Part shown: positions 15,403 to 23,868 of the stretch, piece by piece
Layout: every line of letters starts with the position of its first letter
How positions within the stretch are numbered: position 1 is the first letter of the stretch
Assembly (NCBI GenBank): GCA_018710905.1
Contig: DVIZ01000105.1
Span: forward strand, 1 to 32,419
Source of the DNA: Candidatus Scybalomonas excrementigallinarum
Lineage (GTDB): Bacteria; Bacillota; Clostridia; Lachnospirales; Lachnospiraceae
Reading direction: 5' to 3'
DNA: 32,419 bases
Translations under genes and position numbers: made by a program
The notes under the pieces: model-generated
What the model was told of the DNA's origin: nothing
The model's database searches: none
Seen by the model: the letters and a program-made list of their open reading frames with translations, nothing else

Positions 15403-15822
15403 ATGGCAAAAATTATGGCAAGTAAAAAAGCAAAGGAAGCCAGAAGAAATCGCAATCATAAAGTTGTAATGGAACAAAAAGTGGAGAAAGCCGTTACAGC
15501 CAAAAAGAAACAAAACGTGGTAGAAACAAAAGAAGTAGTGAAAACAGCAGTGGAAACAAAAGCGGTGGAAGAAAAAGCAGTAGAAGCCGTAGAGAAGAAG
15601 GCTGTAAAAAAGACGACAAAATCAGCCGCTATTCAAGTGATTTACCAGTTTGAAGGACGTGAAGTAACAGAAAAAGAATTAATTGCAAAGGTCAAAGAGA
15701 TCTGGACAAGCAAAGGAAATAAGATTAAAGATATTACTTCTTTAAATATCTATATAAAACCAGAAGAAGAAATGGCATATTATGTTATTAATGACATAGA
15801 AAACGGAAAAATTGAACTTTAA
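15403..15822 (+). CDS. Lysine-rich DUF6465-type protein
   Basis: This 139-residue protein has a highly charged N-terminal half (about 1-72) rich in Lys, Glu, Ala and Val, with VETKEVVKTAVETKAVEEKAV-type low-complexity repeats. A compact C-terminal domain (about 75-139) begins IQVIYQFEGREVTEKEL and ends with ITSLNIYIKPEEEMAYYVI. I recognise this C-terminal pattern as that of DUF6465 proteins common in Lachnospiraceae. Function is unknown. The basic tail may bind nucleic acid or ribosomes, which is conjecture. AAGGAG precedes the start. It is a single gene. Confidence 0.75.
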   Translation: MAKIMASKKAKEARRNRNHKVVMEQKVEKAVTAKKKQNVVETKEVVKTAVETKAVEEKAVEAVEKKAVKKTTKSAAIQVIYQFEGREVTEKELIAKVKEIWTSKGNKIKDITSLNIYIKPEEEMAYYVINDIENGKIEL

Positions 15823-15850
15823 TTTGAACAATAATTTCATCAGTTGTCCG

Positions 15851-15879
15851 TTGCAGACTGAATATTTTTTTGGTATAAT
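15851..15879 (+). promoter_or_regulatory. Promoter of hydA
   Basis: TTGCAG at 15851-15856 and TATAAT at 15874-15879 with 17-base spacing, and a TGG extension of the -10. It predicts a leader of about 230 nt. Confidence 0.85.
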
Positions 15880-15885
15880 GTATAC

Positions 15886-16116
15886 AAGAGGGACAGAACC
15901 CTGTTCCTTTTGTGGAAAATAAGGGACAAAAGGGACAAGAATGGATCTGATCTTAGCAGATAAGTTTTCTTTTTTAGAAAAGGGTGAAGGAGAAAACTAT
16001 TTGTTAGATATTTAACAAAATGTCACAATTATGAGAAATGTGCTTTGCAAGTTTCTCACAAAAATAAAAATTAAGTAATGAGCAAGTAATCATCTAATTA
16101 TTTAGGAGGAAAATCT
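15886..16116 (+). promoter_or_regulatory. Long structured 5' leader of hydA
   Basis: The ~230-nt leader can form several hairpins: GGGACAG/CTGTTCC at 15891-15908, CCTTTTGT/ACAAAAGG at 15906-15933, AGTTTTC/GAAAACT at 15963-15999, and TGAGAAA/TTTCTCA at 16031-16058. None is followed by a T-run, so a simple attenuator is not evident. AGGAGG sits just before the hydA start. No known riboswitch family is recognised. Confidence 0.45.
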
Positions 16117-17628
16117 ATGAGAGGTTTAGAGACACCTGTTAGAAAGTTAAGAAGACAAGTCTTTACAGAAGTAGCAAAAGTTGCATATGAAGCAGATGCT
16201 GAAAATCTAAATGATGCAATTGAAGCAATCCCTTACAAAATTACACCAGGAGATGTTCCAGTTTACCGTGAAAGCATTTATCGTGAAAGAGCAATTGCCT
16301 CTGAACGTGTTCGTTTAGCGATGGGTATGTCACTTCGTCCAGAAGACAAACCAGTTCATATTACAAGTGGAATTGAAGCAAGTAATATTGATGAGAAATA
16401 TTATGAACCACCTCTTATGCAGGTAATTCCATCTGCTTGTGATGGATGTCATGAAAATATGATTCTTGTAACCGATATGTGTCGTGGTTGTGTCGCACAT
16501 CCTTGTCAAGAAGTCTGTCCAAAAGATGCAATTTCTTTTGCACAAAATGGAAAATCTATTATCGATCAAGAAAAATGTATCAAATGTGGAAAATGTAAAT
16601 TAGCCTGTCCATACAATGCGATTATTAAACAAGAACGTCCATGTGCAGCATCTTGTGGTGTAAAAGCCATTGAAAATGACGCGTTAGGACGCGCTCATAT
16701 TAATATCGATAAATGTGTATCTTGTGGTCAGTGTATGGTAAGTTGTCCATTTGGAGCAATTGCAGATAAATCACAGATCTTCCAATTAATTCGTTGCATG
16801 AAAGAAGGTAAGGAAGTAATCGCAGTGCTTGCACCAGCGGTTGTTGGTCAGTTTGGACCAAATGCTTCTATCCAAAAGATCAAAGCAGCTTTAATGGAAA
16901 TCGGATTTAATGAAGTGTATGAAGTAGCACTTGGTGCGGATATTGGAGCTGTAACAGAAGCACATCACTATGTAGAAAAAGTTACAACAGGAGAGCTTCC
17001 ATTCTTATTAACATCTTGTTGTCCATCTTGGTCTATGTTAGCAAAGAAATACTTCCCAGAAATGATCGATAGTGTTTCTAATGCTTTAACACCAATGGTT
17101 GCAACAGCGAGAACAGTAAAACAGATTCATCCAGATGCTCACGTAGTATTTATTGGACCATGTGCGTCTAAGAAATTAGAGGCAATGAGAAGTTCTGTAA
17201 GAAGTGATGTAGACTTCGTTATTACATTTGAAGAGTTAGCAAGTATTTTTGATGCAAGAAATATTAACTTTGAAGAATTTACAAAAGAAGAGTCTATTCA
17301 TGATGCAACAGGTGCAGGTCGTGGTTATGCAGTTGCTGGTGGTGTTGCAAGCGCCATTGAACAATGTATTAACGAATACTATCCAGGTGTTGATGTATTA
17401 ATTGAACATGCAGAAGGCCTTGAAGAGTGTAAGAAGATGTTAATGCTTGCAAAAGCTGGTAAGAAAGATGGATGCTTAATCGAAGGAATGGGTTGTCCAG
17501 GCGGTTGTGTTGCTGGAGCAGGTACAAATATCCCAATCAATAAAGCCACAATGGAAGTTAAGAAGTTTGTAAAAGCATCTTCAAAAGCGCTTCCTCCAAA
17601 AGAATTAGCTGAAATTGAGTTAAACTAA
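16117..17628 (+). CDS. hydA: Monomeric [FeFe] hydrogenase, group B-like
   Basis: Cytoplasmic enzyme that reduces protons with electrons from ferredoxin, or the reverse. After a ~105-residue N-terminal region without ferredoxin motifs comes a cysteine-rich stretch CDGC...CRGC...HPCQEVCP (108-134), then two 4Fe-4S motifs, CIKCGKCKLACP (154-165) and CVSCGQCMVSCP (200-211). The H-cluster domain shows L1 TSCCPSW (Cys301, Cys302), L2 GPCASKKLE (Cys349) and L3 EGMGCPGGC (Cys460, Cys464). L2 lacks the MPC form of classical group A enzymes, which together with the Cys-rich N-terminus suggests group B. AGGAGG and a long leader precede it. It is convergent with the formate dehydrogenase operon, sharing a terminator, and it needs HydF, encoded upstream. 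Confidence 0.94.
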   Translation: MRGLETPVRKLRRQVFTEVAKVAYEADAENLNDAIEAIPYKITPGDVPVYRESIYRERAIASERVRLAMGMSLRPEDKPVHITSGIEASNIDEKYYEPPLMQVIPSACDGCHENMILVTDMCRGCVAHPCQEVCPKDAISFAQNGKSIIDQEKCIKCGKCKLACPYNAIIKQERPCAASCGVKAIENDALGRAHINIDKCVSCGQCMVSCPFGAIADKSQIFQLIRCMKEGKEVIAVLAPAVVGQFGPNASIQKIKAALMEIGFNEVYEVALGADIGAVTEAHHYVEKVTTGELPFLLTSCCPSWSMLAKKYFPEMIDSVSNALTPMVATARTVKQIHPDAHVVFIGPCASKKLEAMRSSVRSDVDFVITFEELASIFDARNINFEEFTKEESIHDATGAGRGYAVAGGVASAIEQCINEYYPGVDVLIEHAEGLEECKKMLMLAKAGKKDGCLIEGMGCPGGCVAGAGTNIPINKATMEVKKFVKASSKALPPKELAEIELN

Positions 17629-17664
17629 ATAGAAGATAAGACAGAATAGAGTTCTTGTTTTTAT

Positions 17665-17698
17665 AGAAAAAGGATAGGCAACTGCCTATCCTTTTCTA
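17665..17698. terminator. Bidirectional terminator between hydA and the fdh operon
   Basis: The stem AAAAGGATAGGCA/TGCCTATCCTTTT has a very short loop, with A-runs on one side and T-runs on the other, so it can end both convergent transcripts. Confidence 0.9.
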
Positions 17699-17701
17699 TG
17701 T

Positions 17702-18325
17702 TTATTCCGCTTGTTTTAATTGTCTTGCAAGTGGAATGAGAACACCACCGCAAGCGTTTCCAAGTGTCATAACAAGTAAATAAAGAATGGTTTTTCCGCT
17801 CCATACGTTTGCAACTGAGAAATAGAACATATTGGCAACGCAGTGCTCAAAACCGCAAAGAATGAACACAATAACCCCCATAAATACACCAATATATTTT
17901 CCAATCTCATGTTGATTGGTTTTAAATCCGTCTACAGCAATAAACATTAAAATATTACAAAAGACGGCTAAAATAAAAATACTTAATAAAGAGTCGTTTA
18001 ATTTCGTGTCACAAAGTCCTTTTGCTTTTTCTGCAATAGAACTAATTCGTGTAAGGCGAACGAGGTTTCCCATGATGAGAGAACCTAATAAATTTCCTAC
18101 CCATACTTGTAATAAGAAAAGCAAATAAGAAGGTTTGTTTTCGAAAATATAACCGACTTTTCCTGTGAATAAGTTAAAACCGAAAGTACAAACAGTAAAG
18201 AGTCCAAGACTGAAGAAAATAGCGCCAGTTACTTTATTGTCCAATGATAAAAAGACAATACCCCCAATACTGATACTAACTCCAGCTAAAATGGAATATA
18301 AAAAAGATGCAATACGTTGTTTCAT
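17702..18325 (-). CDS. focA: Formate/nitrite transporter (FNT) family channel
   Basis: Pentameric membrane channel for small monovalent anions. The family marks LFTGK (of the LFTGN type) after the second helix and CGFEHCVANMF in the central helix are present, as is TLGNACGG near the C-terminus. Starting at 18325, where GGGGGAA provides a ribosome binding site (the ATG at 18340 has none), the protein has 207 residues, shorter than the usual 250-280, mainly at the ends and loops. It is the last gene of the formate dehydrogenase operon, which makes formate the most likely substrate. Direction of transport is not evident. Confidence 0.85.
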   Translation of the reverse strand: MKQRIASFLYSILAGVSISIGGIVFLSLDNKVTGAIFFSLGLFTVCTFGFNLFTGKVGYIFENKPSYLLFLLQVWVGNLLGSLIMGNLVRLTRISSIAEKAKGLCDTKLNDSLLSIFILAVFCNILMFIAVDGFKTNQHEIGKYIGVFMGVIVFILCGFEHCVANMFYFSVANVWSGKTILYLLVMTLGNACGGVLIPLARQLKQAE

Positions 18326-18359
18326 ATGAAATTCCCCCATAAATATAAATGATATTCGA

Positions 18360-19061
18360 TTAGTCTATAGGAAGCGGATGATATAAATTCATACGATTTC
18401 CTCTAGCAAATCCAATTACTGTTAGATGATAGTCTTTTGCCAACTGCAATGTTAAATTGGTTGGAGCTGAGCGAGAAACTATCGTTGGAATCCCTGCCCA
18501 AATTGCTTTTGCGGCAATTTGAGAAGGAATACGGCCAGTGGTGTAAATACAAGTTTCCTCAAAAGCAGTTTTGTTTTTTAGTGCTTTTCCTACCGTTTTT
18601 TCAAAAGCGTTATACCGATCCACATCTTCACTGAAAAATAATATTTCTTCTCCACGACAGAGCATAACACTGTGGACATTACCCGTGACTTCAAATGTTT
18701 TTGAAGTGGTAAGTAATTTATTTGATAATGGTAGAATTTGCTCAGGCGTGACCAAATTAGGAACAAGCGGCTTCATTGTTCGATTTTGCCATCGAATAGA
18801 GAGATTGGCAATTCCTTTCTCCTTATCGATGGAACAAGAAATAATATCTTCTAAAGAATTGATCTTTCCACTTGTATAAAAATGTCCAAGGATTAATTCT
18901 TCTAATGATTCTGGAATACAGTGAAACTTTTGATAAAATTCTCCATCGATAAAGACAGAAAGAGAGTATTCCGATAAGATAGTTTCTTCAATAGGGTTTA
19001 CAGAAATACCTTTTTCTGTTTGTTCATAACGAAGAGCTTTCGTGCTTGTAATTGGTGTCAT
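18360..19061 (-). CDS. fdhD: Formate dehydrogenase accessory protein FdhD
   Basis: Sulfurtransferase-like factor that sulfurates the molybdenum or tungsten cofactor for FdhA. The C-terminal half has the family's EDVDRYNAFEKTVGKA and TTGRIPSQIAAKAIWAGIPTIVSRSAPT. The start is placed at 19061: AAAGGGGAC lies upstream and the fdhA stop is 13 bases before it. The upstream ATG at 19127 overlaps fdhA and has no ribosome binding site. At 234 residues (233 plus stop margin) it is slightly short. The CxxC loop that carries sulfur in E. coli FdhD (Cys121/Cys124) is not visible; the corresponding stretch reads IRWQNRTMKPLVPN. Operon position after fdhA supports the call. Confidence 0.9.
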   Translation of the reverse strand: MTPITSTKALRYEQTEKGISVNPIEETILSEYSLSVFIDGEFYQKFHCIPESLEELILGHFYTSGKINSLEDIISCSIDKEKGIANLSIRWQNRTMKPLVPNLVTPEQILPLSNKLLTTSKTFEVTGNVHSVMLCRGEEILFFSEDVDRYNAFEKTVGKALKNKTAFEETCIYTTGRIPSQIAAKAIWAGIPTIVSRSAPTNLTLQLAKDYHLTVIGFARGNRMNLYHPLPID

Positions 19062-19074
19062 CGTTTTGTCCCCT

Positions 19075-21765
19075 TTATGCTTTTTCAATGCGAACGGCGC
19101 AAACTTTATATTCTGGAATAATCGCAAAGTTATCGGTTGCGGCGTTTGTAATATGATTTACGTTTCCATCTGGGAAGTGGAATGTCATAAATGCTTCGCT
19201 AGCACCTACCGTATCTCCAACACGAGCGGTTGTTTTAATTTTGCCACGGCGAGAAGATACAAAGACTTTATCTCCATTTTTCACTCCAAGTTGTTTTGCA
19301 TCAAATGCATTCATTTCAATATAGGACTCATTACAAATTTCATTTAATCCTTCGGTACGAGATGTCATAGCCGCTGCATTATAGTGATAGAGCATACGGC
19401 CTGTAGAAAGGATAATTGGATATTCTTCATCAGGCATTTCATTGGATTCCTTATAAACAGCTGGATAGAAAGCACCAAGTCCTCGTGAAAATTTTCCAAT
19501 ATGAAGAATTGGAGTTCCTTTATGGTCTGGTGTTGGACATGGCCATTGTAAAGATTCACCAGCATCTAGACGAGCGTGGCTTACACCTCCAAAGGAAGGA
19601 GTTAGATAAGCGATTTCACTCATAACTTGGGCTGCGCTATCGTAATGACAAGGATATCCCATACGAGTCATAACATCACAGAAAATATCGATATCATTTC
19701 TTGCTTCTCCAAGTGGCTCTACGGCTTTACGAACTCTTTGGATACGACGTTCTGTATTCGTAAAAGTACCTTCTTTTTCTGCATAGCTAACCCCAGGGAG
19801 AACAACGTCTGCATAAGCCGCAGTTTCTGTTAAGAACAGTTCTTGAACAACTAAGAAATCAACTTTTTCCAATGCTTTTTTAATATGACCGATATCTGGA
19901 TCGGTAACAACAGGATCTTCTCCAAAAATATAAAGACCATGAATACTGCCCTCTAAAATAGCAGGGAATACTTGAGTAGAAGTTAATCCAACTTTTTTAT
20001 TTAATTCAATACTCCAAGCTTTTTGGAATTTATCGATTACATCAGGATTTGCAACTTTTTGATATCCAGGGAAGTCTGTAGGCATACATCCCATATCACA
20101 AGCTCCTTGTACGTTGTTTTGTCCACGAAGTGGGTTAACCCCACAGCCAGATTTTCCGATTTTACCTACCATCATTGCAAGGTTTGATAAACTCATAACT
20201 CCTTCTGTACCAGTGGAGTGCTCAGTAACTCCTAGACAATAAATAATAGGAGCGCGATCCGCTTTGGCATAAAGGCGGGCTGCTTTTCTTAAATCCTCTG
20301 GATCAATATGACAGATCTTTGCAACTTTTTCAGGAGTATAATCCTTTACAATTTCTTTGATTTCTTCGAACCCTTCCGTACGTTCTGCAATATAGTCATA
20401 ATCTGCTAATCCTTCTTCTAAAATGATATGCATCATACCATTTGCAAATGCTACATTTGTTCCTGGTTTTAATTGAAGATGAATTTCTGCCTGATCGACT
20501 AAATCAATCTTTCTTGGATCCACGACGATGAGTTTTGCACCGTTTTGAATTGCTTGACGAATTTGTGTACCGATAACAGGATGGGCTTCTGTTGGGTTGG
20601 AACCGACTAATAAAATCACATCGATATCAGTTGTAATATCAGAAATTGGATTTGTCATGGCACCAGAACCTAATGTTTTAGCGAGTCCTGTTACCGTAGC
20701 AGAATGGCAAAGTCTTGCACAGTTATCCACGTTATTTGTGCCAAAAGCAGTTCTTACCATTTTTTGGAAAACGAAGTTATCTTCGTTTGGAGCACGAGAA
20801 CAAGAACAACCAGCAATGGCATCACTTCCGTATTCTTTCTTGATCGCTTTAAATTTGGAGGCGATTAATGTTAATGCTTCGTCCCAAGTTGCTTTTTGGA
20901 GAACGCCATCTTTTCGAATGAGTGGATGAGTTAAACGGTCACCAGAGCCTACAAACTTATAAGAGCCGAACTTACCTTTTACACATAATAGATTTTTATT
21001 TGCAGGGCCATCGGCAGGTTCTACTCCTACTAATTGATTATTTTTTACAACAAGATAGAATTGACAGCCAGTTCCGCAGTGTGGACAAGTGGTAAGCACT
21101 TTTTTTGTTTCCCATTCGCGATATTTTTTATGATCTTTTGCAGAAAGAGCGCCGGTAGGACAGTGAGAAACACAGTTTCCACAAGATTCGCAAGCAGTTT
21201 CTGACCAAGGTAATTCATAAATCGTAGACATTTTTGTATCAAAGCCACGGTCTTCAATACTGATGACATTACGTCCTTGTAACTTTTCACAGACACGGGC
21301 GCAACGACGACACATAATACAAAGCTCTGGATCGTATTCGAAAAATGGATTGGATGTATCTTTTTTAGGAAGAACACGTTTTCCATGAAAACTTGTCTGT
21401 TCAACGCCGTATTCTAAGCAATAAGATTGTAATTTACAAGCGCCATTTTGTGGACAAGAAAAGCAATGCTCATTGTGATTGCTCATAAGAAGATCAAGAA
21501 TAAAATGTCTTGCTTCTTTTACTTTCTCTGAGTGGGTAAAAATTTTCATTCCTTCCGCACAGTGCTCAGAACAAGCGGTAAAAAGTCCTTTTTTACGACC
21601 GCCTTCGATTTCTACAACACACATACGACATGAGCCATCTGGAGCTAATTCTTTCATATGGCAAAGAGTTGGAATTTCGATTCCAAGAGAAGTAGCAGCT
21701 GTTAAAATCGTAGTTTCTTTTTCAACTTCACATGGAATCCCATTTATTTCGATATGAATTGACAT
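19075..21765 (-). CDS. fdhA: NAD-linked formate dehydrogenase catalytic subunit (Cys form)
   Basis: Molybdo- or tungstopterin enzyme of 896 aa interconverting formate and CO2. The N-terminal NuoG-like part has a 2Fe-2S site (Cys35, 46, 49, 65), a His-Cys 4Fe-4S segment (about 97-110) and two 4Fe-4S motifs, CIMCRRCARVCE (149-160) and CESCGNCVSHCP (192-203). The catalytic part starts with CPHCGTGC (227-234) and Cys261. The active-site residue is Cys353 in RLCHSAT, where other formate dehydrogenases have selenocysteine. The start codon follows the nuoF stop directly (TAAATG), so the two are translationally coupled. With the NuoE- and NuoF-like proteins it should form an NAD(P)-dependent, possibly bifurcating, complex. 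Confidence 0.93.
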   Translation of the reverse strand: MSIHIEINGIPCEVEKETTILTAATSLGIEIPTLCHMKELAPDGSCRMCVVEIEGGRKKGLFTACSEHCAEGMKIFTHSEKVKEARHFILDLLMSNHNEHCFSCPQNGACKLQSYCLEYGVEQTSFHGKRVLPKKDTSNPFFEYDPELCIMCRRCARVCEKLQGRNVISIEDRGFDTKMSTIYELPWSETACESCGNCVSHCPTGALSAKDHKKYREWETKKVLTTCPHCGTGCQFYLVVKNNQLVGVEPADGPANKNLLCVKGKFGSYKFVGSGDRLTHPLIRKDGVLQKATWDEALTLIASKFKAIKKEYGSDAIAGCSCSRAPNEDNFVFQKMVRTAFGTNNVDNCARLCHSATVTGLAKTLGSGAMTNPISDITTDIDVILLVGSNPTEAHPVIGTQIRQAIQNGAKLIVVDPRKIDLVDQAEIHLQLKPGTNVAFANGMMHIILEEGLADYDYIAERTEGFEEIKEIVKDYTPEKVAKICHIDPEDLRKAARLYAKADRAPIIYCLGVTEHSTGTEGVMSLSNLAMMVGKIGKSGCGVNPLRGQNNVQGACDMGCMPTDFPGYQKVANPDVIDKFQKAWSIELNKKVGLTSTQVFPAILEGSIHGLYIFGEDPVVTDPDIGHIKKALEKVDFLVVQELFLTETAAYADVVLPGVSYAEKEGTFTNTERRIQRVRKAVEPLGEARNDIDIFCDVMTRMGYPCHYDSAAQVMSEIAYLTPSFGGVSHARLDAGESLQWPCPTPDHKGTPILHIGKFSRGLGAFYPAVYKESNEMPDEEYPIILSTGRMLYHYNAAAMTSRTEGLNEICNESYIEMNAFDAKQLGVKNGDKVFVSSRRGKIKTTARVGDTVGASEAFMTFHFPDGNVNHITNAATDNFAIIPEYKVCAVRIEKA

Positions 21766-23076
21766 TTATGATTTCCTCCCATTATGTTCAAATTTGCAAG
21801 AGCCTGAAGGGCAGTGTTTTCCATTGATATGTGCTTCAAATTCTTCTCTGTGATGTTTTAAGCAGGAGTTGAGTGCTTTATTGACAGATTGGCCAAGACC
21901 ACAAGCCGATAAAGCAGAAACTTGGTTGCTCATCATTTCTAAACGTTCCACATCGCCTTCTTTGGCACGTCCTTCTACAAAATCTGTGAGAAGTTCTAAA
22001 ATACGAGTGGTACCAATACGGCAAGGAGTACATTTACCACAGGATTCATGAACGAAGAATTCAAATACTTTTTGAATATATTCTACAAGACAGACGCTTT
22101 CATCCATAACGACAATAGCGCCAGAACCGATAGCAAGATCTTCTTTTACCATATCTTCATAGGAATAAAGAGTGTCGAATTGTTCAGGGAATGCGATAGG
22201 GCCAGATTGTCCGCCAATATGTAAAAATTTAATAGGTTTACCAGTTCCACTTCCTCCACCAAGAGATTCCTCCATAATGAGATCGCGAAGAGGAATGCCA
22301 AGGTTTACTTCAAATACACCACGGTTTTTGGAGTGACCGCTAATGGATACTAGTTTTGTACCACCGCTTTCAGGAGTACCATAGCTTAAAAATGTCTCAC
22401 TGCCTTCTGCTAAAATAACGGGAATACAAGCGAATGTTTCTACGTTATTTACAAGTGTTGGTTTTCCATAAAGACCAACTTCTGCTAAATGCGGAGGTTT
22501 GATCCTAGGACGTCCCGTTTTCCCTTCAATGGAGTTTAAGAGTGCAGAGTTTTCTCCACAAACATAGGCACCACCGCCAGATACGATTGTAATTTCGTAG
22601 TCAAATCCCTCAATACCAAGAATGTTTTTGCCTAAATATCCAGCTTCTTTGGCATGATCAATTGCCTCTTGGAATGTTTTTTGAATGGTACGATATTCTC
22701 CACGAATATAAATATAGCCTTGTTTGGAATCAAAAACATAACCTGCGATTAACATTCCTTCGATAACGCTAAGAGGAGAATGAGCGAGCAGTTCTCGATC
22801 TTTAAATGTTCCAGGTTCTCCTTCGTCCGCATTACAGACGATATATTTTGGATCACCTTCAATATGATAAAGGCTTTTCCATTTTCGACCAGCAGGATAA
22901 GCTGCACCACCACGTCCTTTTACATTTGCATTTAAAATCTCATCAATAATCGCTGGCTTATCCATTGTGATAGCCTTTTTGATTCCTGAAAAACCGCCAA
23001 GGGATACAAAATCAGATACAGAAGTAGGATTCATCTTCCCGACGTTTTTTAACAATACAGATGCTTGTTTTGTCAT
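21766..23076 (-). CDS. nuoF: NuoF-like NADH-binding flavoprotein subunit
   Basis: FMN- and NAD(H)-binding electron-transfer subunit of 436 aa. The NADH/FMN segments GRGGAAYPAGRKW (54-66) and GGGAYVCGE (167-175) are intact. The 4Fe-4S ligands are Cys346, Cys349, Cys352 (ESCGKCTPC) and Cys392. It lacks both the N-terminal thioredoxin-like domain and the C-terminal ferredoxin domain found in HydB-type proteins, so it is the short, Nuo51-like form. It lies between a NuoE-like gene (19 bases upstream) and fdhA (no gap), which assigns it to the formate dehydrogenase rather than to the single-subunit hydrogenase. Confidence 0.93.
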   Translation of the reverse strand: MTKQASVLLKNVGKMNPTSVSDFVSLGGFSGIKKAITMDKPAIIDEILNANVKGRGGAAYPAGRKWKSLYHIEGDPKYIVCNADEGEPGTFKDRELLAHSPLSVIEGMLIAGYVFDSKQGYIYIRGEYRTIQKTFQEAIDHAKEAGYLGKNILGIEGFDYEITIVSGGGAYVCGENSALLNSIEGKTGRPRIKPPHLAEVGLYGKPTLVNNVETFACIPVILAEGSETFLSYGTPESGGTKLVSISGHSKNRGVFEVNLGIPLRDLIMEESLGGGSGTGKPIKFLHIGGQSGPIAFPEQFDTLYSYEDMVKEDLAIGSGAIVVMDESVCLVEYIQKVFEFFVHESCGKCTPCRIGTTRILELLTDFVEGRAKEGDVERLEMMSNQVSALSACGLGQSVNKALNSCLKHHREEFEAHINGKHCPSGSCKFEHNGRKS

Positions 23077-23095
23077 AATATCACCGCTTTCTTTT

Positions 23096-23590
23096 TTATT
23101 GATCTCGTTTACCGCTTCTTAAGTCATCAAGAAGTTGTCGAATGACTTTGCGATCTAAGTTTCCATAAACAGTATCTTTTACTTTGATGACAGGACCAAT
23201 ATCACAGGCACCAACACATGGAATATAGTGGAATGCAAACATACCGTCTTTTGTAGTTTCTCCAATTTTCACACCTAATTCTTCTTCGAGAATCTGAGTG
23301 ATTTCTTCTGAATGAGAGAAATGGCAAGGGGTGCTGTTGCATATTTTTAAGACAAAACGAGCCTTTGGTTTTGTTTTTAACATGGCATAAAAAGTAATAA
23401 TATCATAGACGCGGGTAGCAGGAAGACCGACTTCTTTTGCTACGATTTCCGCTGTTTCTTTGTCAATATAGTTAAGACCAGACGCATTCTGAAGTTCATG
23501 TAGAATTTTTAGCAGATGTTCTGTGTCTCCTCCGTTTTCACGGATAATGGAATAGACTTCCGTTGTTGTAAGTTTATTTTTCACTTCCAT
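23096..23590 (-). CDS. nuoE: NuoE-like 2Fe-2S thioredoxin-fold subunit
   Basis: Small electron-transfer subunit of 164 aa. A helical N-terminal domain (about 1-75) is followed by a thioredoxin-like domain with the four 2Fe-2S ligands Cys84 and Cys89 (CNSTPC), Cys125 and Cys129 (CVGAC). AAAGGAG precedes the ATG. It is the first gene of the operon nuoE-nuoF-fdhA-fdhD-FNT. It should accept or pass electrons next to NuoF in the formate dehydrogenase complex. Confidence 0.92.
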   Translation of the reverse strand: MEVKNKLTTTEVYSIIRENGGDTEHLLKILHELQNASGLNYIDKETAEIVAKEVGLPATRVYDIITFYAMLKTKPKARFVLKICNSTPCHFSHSEEITQILEEELGVKIGETTKDGMFAFHYIPCVGACDIGPVIKVKDTVYGNLDRKVIRQLLDDLRSGKRDQ

Positions 23591-23623
23591 AGCAGCTCCT
23601 TTATAAAGTTAATGTTAAATATT

Positions 23624-23652
23624 AGAGTAACAGGGCTTGATTGATTAGTCAA
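23624..23652 (-). promoter_or_regulatory. Promoter of the formate dehydrogenase operon
   Basis: On the minus strand TTGACT (23652-23647) and TACTCT (23629-23624) are 17 bases apart. Upstream of it, TGTTAAT occurs three times (at 23667-23673, 23710-23716 and 23717-23723), two of them containing the Rex-like half-site TTGTTAA. A full Rex palindrome is not present. Confidence 0.6.
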
Positions 23653-23754
23653 TAGAAAAAGAAGAAATTAACAAAAATAAATTTTATATTTGCAATACTA
23701 TGATATAAAATTAACAATTAACATGAAAGAGGTATATTATATATATGGGAATAT

Positions 23755-23812
23755 AGATAAAAAAGAAACGAAAATAGATATTCTATGAACAAAATATCTA
23801 TTTCCGTTTCTG
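23755..23812 (-). terminator. Intrinsic terminator of leuA
   Basis: On the minus strand a long stem (AGAAACG and AAATAGATATT with their complements, one bulge) is followed by TTCTTTTTTATC. Confidence 0.85.
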
Positions 23813-23868
23813 ATAAGCAGTAATTCAGAAACTAGATTTGTATTTTCAACATGTAAAACGAAAATGAA

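Noticed and set aside
15941-16015. 24-codon frame in the hydA leader beginning MDLILADKFSF.
   Set aside because: It has no convincing ribosome binding site, and a frame of this length is expected by chance in a 230-base leader.
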